From Clostridia bacterium (lineage in GTDB: Bacteria > Bacillota > Clostridia > Oscillospirales > Acutalibacteraceae), in assembly GCA_017631745.1 (NCBI GenBank), contig JAGBSR010000071.1, positions 1 through 7,897 of the forward strand: a DNA stretch of 7,897 bases, in the 5' to 3' direction. Each line of letters starts with the position of its first letter. Position 1 is the stretch's first letter. Below the pieces are notes generated by a model. That model was not told the origin of the DNA, did no database searches, and saw only the letters and a list, made by a program, of their open reading frames with translations. Positions 1 to 6,800 of this stretch are shown piece after piece. The position numbers and the translations under genes were made by a program.

Positions 1-374
1 AAGTCATTCATTGTTGTGGAGAACTTAACGCCCTCAGCAGCACTTACCCATTCAACACGTGTTCTGCCTCTTTCGATACCCATATAGTCGAGCATTGAGA
101 AGAGAAGAGTCATACGACGTCTTGCATAGTAGTTACCTGTGCTGTAGTGACAGTCACCGGGGTGACATCCACAGATGATAACACAGTCAGCACCCTTCTC
201 AAATGCACGGAGAATAAACATAGGGTTTACTCGGCACGAGCAAGGTACACGGATGATTTTTACGTCAGCGGGATATGCCAGACGGCTGTTACCTGCAAGG
301 TCAGCACCTGCATATGAGCACCAGTTGCAGCAGAATGCAACTATTTTGGGTTTGAATTCTGTGTTCATCGACAT
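1..374 (-). CDS. mvhD: MvhD-type hydrogenase/Hdr-linker iron-sulfur subunit (3' end cut by window)
   Basis: This is the small 2Fe-2S subunit that passes electrons between a hydrogenase or formate dehydrogenase and the FAD protein HdrA. About 124 codons are visible. Near the N terminus is FCCNWCSYAGAD (Cys15, Cys16, Cys19), followed by RVPCSCRV (Cys45, Cys47) and CGCHPGDCHYSTGNY (Cys68, Cys70, Cys75); these are hallmark blocks of the MvhD/FlpD family. The last visible residues, EWVSAAEGVKFSTTMND, match the usual C-terminal part, so only a short tail (family length about 140 aa) should be missing. Two ATGs are possible, at 374 and 368. The first sits 10 nt after a GGAGG at 385-389 and is preferred. 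The second forms an ATGA overlap with the hdrA stop. The overlap indicates translational coupling with hdrA. The family assignment is secure; the partner enzyme is unknown because the downstream genes lie outside the window. Confidence 0.93.
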   Translation of the reverse strand, partial: MSMNTEFKPKIVAFCCNWCSYAGADLAGNSRLAYPADVKIIRVPCSCRVNPMFILRAFEKGADCVIICGCHPGDCHYSTGNYYARRRMTLLFSMLDYMGIERGRTRVEWVSAAEGVKFSTTMND

Positions 375-2354
375 ATAGCATCCACCTCCGCAATAATCTG
401 TCTGTTTGAGAAGCCCTGAAGGTCCATAGCGCCTGAAGGACAGGTAACGGTACAAGCACCGCAGCCCTGGCAAAGAGCGTTGTTAACCTGAGCAACGCGT
501 CTTGTTTCTCTTACGCCGTGGTCATTGATAAGCTTTTCTTCATAAGAAATAGCACCGTAGGGACATACATTAGCACAAGCGCTACAGCCGTTACAGAGAA
601 GCTCGTCGGGCTTAGCTGTGCAGGGATTGGTAAGAAGCTTGTCTTTAGCAAGAAGACCAACAACCTTGATAGCAGCAGCACCTGCCTGAGATACTGTTTC
701 GGGAATATCCTTGGGACCCTGACATACGCCTGAAAGGAACACACCTGCTGTGGGTGATTCTACGGGACGAAGCTTGGGATGTGCTTCTGTGAGGAAGTTG
801 TTTGTATCAATACTTGCTGTAAGCATTGTAGCAATCTGTCTTACTGAGGGGTTGGGCTCGATAGCAGCAGCAAGTACAACCATATCAGCCTTAACCTTGA
901 GCTGCTTGTTGTCAAGAAGATCTACACCGTGAACTGTGAGTGAGCCGTCGGGTTCGGGAGTAACCTTACCAACCTGACCCTTGACATAGTTTACGCCGTA
1001 TTCTTCAACAGCTCTTCTGTAGAACTCGTCGAAGTTCTTACCGGGTGTACGAACGTCAATGTAGAATACAGTAACATTTACATCGGGATATTTGTCACGG
1101 ATAAGCATTGCATGCTTAGCTGTGTACATACAGCAAATCTTTGAGCAGTAGCTCTTACCCTTATTGTCGTTGCAACGTGAGCCTACACACTGTACAAAAA
1201 CAATCTCTTTGGGGTGCTTGCCGTCGCTGAGTCTTTCAAGGTGACCCTTTGTAGGACCTGCAGCGTTCATAATTCTTTCGAGCTCGAGTGATGTGATAAC
1301 ATCCTTGCTCTGTGAATATGCATATTCATCGTAGTTATCAAGCTTGATGATGTCAAAGCCTGTAGCTACAACGATTGCACCGTATTTCTGTGTTACGATC
1401 TCGTCTTCCTGCTTGTAGTCAATAGCACCTGCCTGGCAGAACTTTTCACAGATACCGCACTTGCCTGTCTTGAGCTTAGTACACTGAGTGGGGTCAATTA
1501 CGGGTACGTTGGGAATAGCCTGTGCGAAGGGTGTATAGATAGCAGGTCTGTTGTTAAGACCGCTGTTGAATTCGCTGAGTGCCTTCTTGCTGGGGGCACT
1601 TTTCCATACAAACGCCGCAGCCTGTGCACTTATCCATATTTACATAACGTGCTTTCTTTCTGATGTCAACTGTGAAGTCACCAACGAAGCCTGCTACCTT
1701 TTCTACTTCACTGTATGAGTAGATAGTGATTTTCTCGTGAGCAGCTGCATCAACCATTTTAGGTGTAAGGATACAAGCTGAGCAGTCGAGTGTGGGGAAT
1801 GTCTTATCAAGCTGAGCCATCTTACCGCCGATTGAAGGTGTCTTTTCAACGATATCAACTTCATAGCCTGCATCTGCGATATCAAGTGCAGTCTGAATAC
1901 CTGCGATACCGCCGCCGATAACGAGAGCTCTCTTTGTTACACGGCTCTCACCGGGCATAAGTGATGTGTTGAGGTTAACCTTAGCGATAGCTGCTCTTGT
2001 GAGGATAACAGCTTTTTCTGTACCCTCTACAATATCCTTGTGAATCCATGAACACTGTTCACGAAGGTTTGCAATTTCAACCATATAGGGGTTGAGGCCT
2101 GCTTTTTCTGCACACTTTCTGAAAGTAGCCTCGTGCATACGGGGTGAGCATGAGCAAACAACGATGCCCTTGAGGTTCTTTTCTTTGATGGCATTTGCAA
2201 TTCTTTCCTGGCCTGCTTCTGAGCACATATACTGATAATCTTCAGCGTGTACGACGCCGGGCTCAAGCTTTGCCATTTCTACTACTTTTTTAACGTCTAC
2301 TGTTGCAGCAATGTTACTACCGCAGTGGCAGACAAATACTCCTATACCGTGCAT
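365..2354 (-). CDS. hdrA: HdrA, FAD and iron-sulfur subunit of heterodisulfide reductase complex, with apparent frameshift
   Basis: HdrA is the electron-bifurcating flavoprotein of the soluble HdrABC complex. The first frame starts at 2354, 7 nt after a perfect AGGAGG. It encodes the N-terminal Fe-S domain (Cys9, Cys11, Cys44, Cys67, Cys69), the FAD dinucleotide fold VIGGGIAG (Gly147-Gly152), the TLDCSACI block (Cys191, Cys194) and ferredoxin motif CTGCGVCMEKCP (Cys243-Cys253). Read straight, it ends at 1554 after 266 residues. The next frame is open from about 1591 to 365 and continues the family without loss: SEFNSGL, AIYTPFAQAIPNV, CGICEKFC, VATGFD, FVQCVGSRC, then two C-terminal ferredoxin clusters (Cys587-597 and Cys628-638). 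Removing one base from the C run at 1592-1596 restores 662 residues, a normal HdrA length. The hdrC stop is 4 nt upstream and mvhD overlaps the end. ATG1270, the first ATG of the second frame, has no convincing Shine-Dalgarno, so independent translation of the second half is unlikely. Family certain; whether the gene is truly broken is open. Confidence 0.93.
1592..1596 (-). other. Apparent +1-nt frameshift at a run of five C in hdrA
   Basis: On the coding strand the codons are TGC CCC CAG, so five C in a row lie right after Cys253 of the ferredoxin motif. Dropping one C gives TGC CCC AGC AAG AAG and joins the two conserved halves of HdrA exactly. No other lesion was seen in the parts read. 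A homopolymer length error in sequencing is the simplest cause. A real mutation or ribosomal slippage of tRNA-Pro on CCC-C are alternatives. Confidence 0.85.
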
Positions 2355-2358
2355 CGTA

Positions 2359-2751
2359 TCACCTCCTGAACTTTCTGAATGCGCTTACGAGCAGCTGCTG
2401 GGGTAAATCTTCGTCAACTATCTCGGGAATTTCGTCGGGTACAAGATATGCGCCGCCTTTTTGTCTTACAGCGATCTGTCTTGCAGCATCAACTAATTTG
2501 CCGGGCTTAACGTCTCTGGGGCAACGCTCTACACATGCAAAGCATGAAAGGCAATACCAGAGTGATTCGCACTTAGCGAGCTCTTCAATGTTTTCGTTTA
2601 TTACATAAGAGACAAACTGGTGGGGCTTAATATCCATTTTTTCAAAAGCAGGACAAGAAGCTGAGCACTTACCGCACTTCATACATCTGAGAGGGTTGCT
2701 GCCGCTGATTTCCTTGACCATTTCGGCCTGATTTTTCTTTGAATGTTCCAT
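2359..2751 (-). CDS. hdrC: HdrC, two-cluster ferredoxin subunit of heterodisulfide reductase complex
   Basis: HdrC carries electrons from HdrA to HdrB through two 4Fe-4S clusters. The 130-residue product has the motifs CMKCGKCSASCPA near residue 23 and CLSCFACVERCPRDVKPG near residue 67, each a CxxCxxCxxxCP ferredoxin signature with all four cysteines. The helical middle (PHQFVSYVINENIEEL) fits the alpha-helical ferredoxin fold. At 130 aa it is shorter than the roughly 185 aa I recall for methanogen HdrC; both clusters are intact, so I regard this as a compact bacterial form rather than a truncation. The start at 2751 lies 2 nt after the hdrB stop, with a GGAGG at 2765-2769 inside the end of hdrB. 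Its own stop overlaps the hdrA ribosome binding region. It has no membrane segment, which fits a cytoplasmic HdrABC and not the membrane-bound HdrDE type. Confidence 0.94.
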   Translation of the reverse strand: MEHSKKNQAEMVKEISGSNPLRCMKCGKCSASCPAFEKMDIKPHQFVSYVINENIEELAKCESLWYCLSCFACVERCPRDVKPGKLVDAARQIAVRQKGGAYLVPDEIPEIVDEDLPQQLLVSAFRKFRR

Positions 2752-2753
2752 GA

Positions 2754-3548
2754 TTAAGCATCCACCTCCTCTTTCACTCCGAGAGCTTCCGCTAAAAGCT
2801 CAGTGAAATAGTAAACGGGAATTGTAGCCTTGGAGTTCTTTGTAAGGTTGTACTGACAAAGAGGACAAGCTGTGATAAGCATTTCAGCACCGAAGCCTGA
2901 AGCGCTGTCCATAATATTGTCGCACATAGTCTTAGCAAGATCCTTTGCTTTAAGAGAGATATATCCGCCGCAGCATTCGTTGCGATAGGGATATACTACA
3001 GGCTCAGAACCGATAGCACGGATGAAATCCTCGATGATTGTGGGATTTTCCGGGTTGTCGAAGCCGAGTATCTTACCGGGGCGAAGAAGAAGACAACCGT
3101 AATATGCGCCTATCTTTCTGCCGGTAAGAGGATTGGTAACCTTTTTCTTGAGCTCGTCGAAGCCGATACGGTCGCGAAGCACCTCAAGAAAATGAAGAAC
3201 ATTGGTTTCACCGAGATAGGGCTCGTCAAGCTTCATGTAATTGTTTGCTCTTGTTCTGATATCCTCAACATTTCTCATATCGTCATTAACTCTCTTGACA
3301 ACATGATAGCAGGCAGAGCAAAGAGTAACAAGCTCCTGATTCTTTTCTTTGGCTTCGTTGAGAGCACGCACTGAAGAAAGCTTTGAACCGATTTCGTCAC
3401 TGCTTAAGGGGTAAACACCGCCGCAGCACTGCCAGTTCTCAATTTCTTCGAGTTCAAAGCCTAAAGCCTTTGCAGAAGCTCTTGCATAATCATCCAGCTT
3501 TTTTGCCTTTGTTCTCAAAGTGCAACCGGGATAATAACTGTACTTCAT
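2754..3548 (-). CDS. hdrB: HdrB, CCG-domain catalytic subunit of heterodisulfide reductase complex
   Basis: HdrB holds the disulfide-reducing site in methanogen HdrABC. The 264-residue protein has two complete CCG domains. The first is Cys9, Cys41-Cys42, Cys77 and Cys80 (spacings 31, 34 and 2). The second is Cys152, Cys192-Cys193, Cys228 and Cys231 (spacings 39, 34 and 2). Each set matches the CX31-39CCX33-34CXXC pattern that binds a noncubane 4Fe-4S cluster. YYPGCTL at the N terminus, CCGG twice and CPLCQYNL are typical. It is the first gene of the operon. The start at 3548 follows an AAGGA at 3558-3562 with 9 nt spacing, and a promoter lies about 130 nt upstream. In a bacterium without CoM and CoB the physiological acceptor is not known from sequence. 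Because both CCG sets are intact, a genuine two-electron disulfide-type or other reductase activity is plausible. Confidence 0.95.
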   Translation of the reverse strand: MKYSYYPGCTLRTKAKKLDDYARASAKALGFELEEIENWQCCGGVYPLSSDEIGSKLSSVRALNEAKEKNQELVTLCSACYHVVKRVNDDMRNVEDIRTRANNYMKLDEPYLGETNVLHFLEVLRDRIGFDELKKKVTNPLTGRKIGAYYGCLLLRPGKILGFDNPENPTIIEDFIRAIGSEPVVYPYRNECCGGYISLKAKDLAKTMCDNIMDSASGFGAEMLITACPLCQYNLTKNSKATIPVYYFTELLAEALGVKEEVDA

Positions 3549-3679
3549 AAATCTGAATCCTTTCCGTTTAATTTTGTTTCCCGTATGTTTCCGTTATGAA
3601 TCTCCAGAATTCTCTTACATTACGTGCATTTTATACCTGAAAAATTTTAAGCATAAAACACCAACATACATTCCCATAA

Positions 3680-3708
3680 ATAATATCATTTTTTGTCAAA
3701 AATATCAA
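3680..3708 (-). promoter_or_regulatory. Sigma-A-type promoter of the hdrBCA-mvhD operon
   Basis: On the minus strand the hexamers are TTGATA (3703-3708) and TATTAT (3680-3685), with a spacer of exactly 17 nt. Each has one mismatch to consensus. A- and T-rich tracts upstream could act as UP elements. The predicted start point is near 3672, giving a leader of about 120 nt before the hdrB ATG. Together with the terminator upstream, this makes the hdr operon independent of the secreted-protein gene. Confidence 0.7.
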
Positions 3709-3768
3709 CAGTTATTTTGAGAAAATCTTGTTATTTTTAAAAAAACTTTGCTCCAAATTATTCTTTTT

Positions 3769-3780
3769 TCCTATATAGGA
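3769..3780. repeat. 12-bp perfect palindrome upstream of the hdr promoter
   Basis: TCCTATATAGGA reads the same on both strands. It adjoins a further inverted pair, AGGAT-TT-ATCCT (plus strand 3777-3788), so the AGGA/TCCT arms could pair in two ways. It lies about 100 nt upstream of the predicted hdr start point. It could be an operator or only part of the post-terminator sequence; no known regulator site was recognised. Confidence 0.35.
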
Positions 3781-3801
3781 TTTATCCTTTTATCCGCTAA
3801 A

Positions 3802-3848
3802 GCAAAATTGCAGGAAGCGCAGCCGTAAAGGTCCGCATTTCCTGCAAT
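3802..3848 (-). terminator. Rho-independent terminator of the secreted-protein gene
   Basis: Starting 4 nt after the TAA stop, the minus strand has ATTGCAGGAA (3839-3848) pairing with TTCCTGCAAT (3807-3816). This is a perfect 10-bp stem, extended after a 2-nt bulge by GCG/CGC. It is followed by the T-rich stretch TTTGCTTT. This fits an intrinsic terminator and separates the upstream gene from the hdr operon. Confidence 0.8.
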
Positions 3849-3852
3849 GAGA

Positions 3853-6800
3853 TTATTTTATTTTTCCACTGTGCACCTTACTGAATTCACCGAAAACAGT
3901 ACCCGAAGAGGTCTTTTTGTAAGCTCTGACCTTGAAGTAATATTTCTTACCCGACTTAAGCCCCGTCTTTTTAAAGCTCAGAGCCGAGGTGCTTTTAAGC
4001 TTTTTGTAGCTACCGTTTTTTGAGGTGCTGTAATATATCTGATAGCCGTCGGCGCCCGAGATTTTATTCCAGGCAAGCACTGCCGTTTTACCGCTGAGCT
4101 TCAGCGATACCGAAGGCACGGTGGGCTCTGTTGCCGTGGCAACAGCACTCTTGCTTTCACTGAAATACACCTTGCCGTCTGCGCTCTTGAAATAAGCCAA
4201 AACAGCAAACTTATAATCCTTGCCCGCTTTCAGTCCTGTCACCCTGTATTCGGTTTTATTTTTAATGCTTGCTATCTGCTTGTACTCTGCCGTTTTACTG
4301 TCATAACGATAAACCCTGTAACCGTTTGCACCTTTCACTGCTTCCCATTTAAGCTTTATCACCGAGGTGCTCTGAGTCGCCGTTATCTTTGAGGTTTTGC
4401 CCGGCAGAATCTCATAATAAAGAGTTTCGCTTCCGCTGTATTTACCGATGAAATTGATTACGACAGAATACTTGCCTATATCTTTTCTTGAGTTTTCGTA
4501 AATCACTGTGTAATCTCTGTCTTTGATGAGGGTGTCTTTGTTGTAATCCACCACCTTGACAGAGGGAGTTTTACTCTTGCCGTTATATGTACATTTGGTA
4601 CTTGAGAGCGAAAGGCTTTTAATTCTGTAAACTCTCTGCTCACCGAAGTCTTCACCGCAGATTTCACAGACAGTATTTATTTTACCATTGGCATCCGTTG
4701 TGGCAACAGCAAGCACGACTACCTTTTTACTGTGTCCGAGTGCTTCTACAGTCTCCTGAGCCACTGTTACAGCACCGCAGACCGAGCACTTTTTACCATC
4801 AGTTTTACCCGATTTTGTGCAGGTGGGGGCTTTTGCTTTTAAAGTCACTTCTGTGTGAGGAATCTTTGCAACATCTGCTGTTTTGGTATAACTGCATCGT
4901 ATGCACTTTGCCGTCTTTTCGCCCTTTGTCGTACAGGTGGACTCTTTGGTTATTTCGTATGTACCGAGCTCGTGGCCGAGGGCTTCTACCGTCTCCTGCT
5001 CGGCTGTAATACTACCGCAGACCAAGCACTTTTTACCCTCGGTTTTGCCTGACTTTGTGCAGGTGGGCGCAATGGCTTTTATAGTTTTTTCCGTATGTGC
5101 TGTCTTTGCAACATCTGCTGTTTTGGTGTAACTGCACCGTATGCACTCAGCTGTCTTTTCGCCCTTAGCCGTACAGGTTGGCTCTTTGGTTATTTCATAA
5201 GCACCGAGCTCGTGACCGAGCGCCTCAACCGTCTCCTGCTCGACTGTAATTCTACCGCAGACCGAGCACTTTTTGCCCTCGGTTTTACCCGATTTTGTGC
5301 AAGTGGGAGCTGTGGCCTTTACTGTCACTTGAGTGTGTGAGAGTCTTGGCACACTCTGAGTTTTTGTATATGAACACCTGCTGCATTCTGCCGTTTCTTC
5401 ACCCTGTGCAGTACAAGTAGGCTTCTTTGTAATTTTATAGCTGCCGAGGCTGTGTCCGAGTGCCTCAACCGTCTCCTGCTCGACTGTAATCCTACCGCAG
5501 ACCGAACACTTCTTGCCCTCAGTTTTACCCGATTTTGTGCAAGTGGGAGCTGTGGCCTTTACTGTCACTTCCGTGTGAGAAAGTCTTGCTACACTCTGAG
5601 TTTTTGTATATGAACACCTGCTGCATTCTGCCGTTTCTTCACCCTGTGCAGTACAAGTAGGCTTCTTTGTGACTTTATACTTTCCGAGGCTGTGACCGAG
5701 AGCCTCAACCGTCTCCTGAGCTACCGTTACGGCACCGCAAAGAGAGCACTTTTTGCCCTGAGTTTTTCCCTGCTTTGTGCAGGTAGCCGCAACAGCCCCC
5801 AGGGTAACCTTGCTGTCGTGGTCTTTCTTCGGAATTTTCTCCGTAACGGAATATGAGCATACCGAGCAGGTTGATTTCTTTTCGCCCGTTGCCTTACAAG
5901 ACGCCTCCTTGGTCACCTTAAAGCCGCTCATTTTATGCCCCGTTGCAGGCACAATTTCAGTTCTGCTTTCACCGCAGATACTGCACACCTCTACAGCTTT
6001 TCCGTCTCTTTCGCAGGTGGCAGAGGTGTTTTCCTTAGTCTTCCAACTGTGCGACACCTTTATTGTATAAGTCTTTTTTATTTCGCGGTTATACACGGAT
6101 CTGACAGTGATTTTCGCAGTACCCTCACCCTTAAGCATAACAGCAGGGCCGTCATATTTTTCCGTTATCACTGCAACCCTTTCGTTATCGGAAACCACTT
6201 CGTATTCATTCAGATCAGCCTCTGAAAACTTGACCGTCAGCGATATTGTTTCGCCCGGATGATAAGACGCCTCAACGGCAGAGTTATAATAAACCGTGTT
6301 GCCCGAGGAAAGAGATAAATCCTCCCACCACAAGGAAAAATCAGACGGCAGCTTACCCGAAGCTCGGTCACCGCATTCCTCACATCTGAGACTTACATCG
6401 GTACCGCTGACACTGACACTTTCATATTTGTGTCCCGAGACAGAAGAAATGCACTGTGTATCCCTGATATCAGAAAGGCTCACCGTGTAAAAATCTACCT
6501 TGCTGTCTTTCCAAACATACCAGAGAAGCTTATTCTGATATACAATCGGCTGACAGTCGGAAAGACATCCCTCAAAGCTCATAATATCACTTCTGAGGTT
6601 CCCTTTATCGTCTGCTTCGCAATAGTGTACCCTGCCGTCATAATACCACATCACAATAAATCTGCTGTTGGCCGCCTTCACAAGCTGAGGTGTTGATGCA
6701 CCCGAAGAAGCATAGTCTGTTATCTGTCTGAGCACAGGTGTCTCCGAATTCTTATCGCAGTAGGAAAGATATATATTTCTGACAGAGGATGATGAGGATT

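Larger units (their letters stand above)
3549..3852. other. AT-rich intergenic region between the secreted-protein gene and hdrB
   Basis: No convincing gene is present on either strand in these 304 nt. In minus-strand order it holds the terminator of the secreted-protein gene, a cluster of short inverted repeats around 3769-3790, long A and T tracts, the hdrB promoter at 3680-3708, and a leader of about 120 nt. The leader contains three loosely similar ACGGAAA/ACGGGAAA blocks between about 3561 and 3598. No recognisable riboswitch was seen. Confidence 0.7.

Noticed and set aside
1545..1561. Small hairpin GGTCT-AGACC downstream of the hdrA frameshift as a recoding stimulator
   Set aside because: The stem is only 5 bp and it begins about 30 nt after the slip site, too far for the usual stimulatory spacing.
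2303..2608. Plus-strand 101-residue open frame across the hdrC/hdrA junction
   Set aside because: It is antisense to two well-supported genes and shows no family signature or ribosome binding site.
3692..3697. A perfect TTGACA just inside the hdr promoter region
   Set aside because: It is only 8 nt from the TATTAT box and no good -10 lies 16-18 nt downstream. TTGATA at 3703-3708 with a 17-nt spacer is the better -35.
3729..3746. Possible Rex operator (TTGTTA followed by an A/T run) upstream of hdrB
   Set aside because: Only the left half-site fits the TTGTTAA-N4-TTAACAA consensus; the right half is a plain A run.
4698..5340. Several overlapping plus-strand open frames of 65-103 residues opposite the Cys-repeat region
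   Set aside because: They repeat with the 240-nt period of the minus-strand array, lack plausible Shine-Dalgarno sites, and are antisense shadows of the large secreted-protein gene.
4732..5830. Regular direct repeats considered as a possible CRISPR or satellite array
   Set aside because: The period is 240 nt, the repeats are coding and in frame throughout, and there are no short constant repeats with unique spacers.
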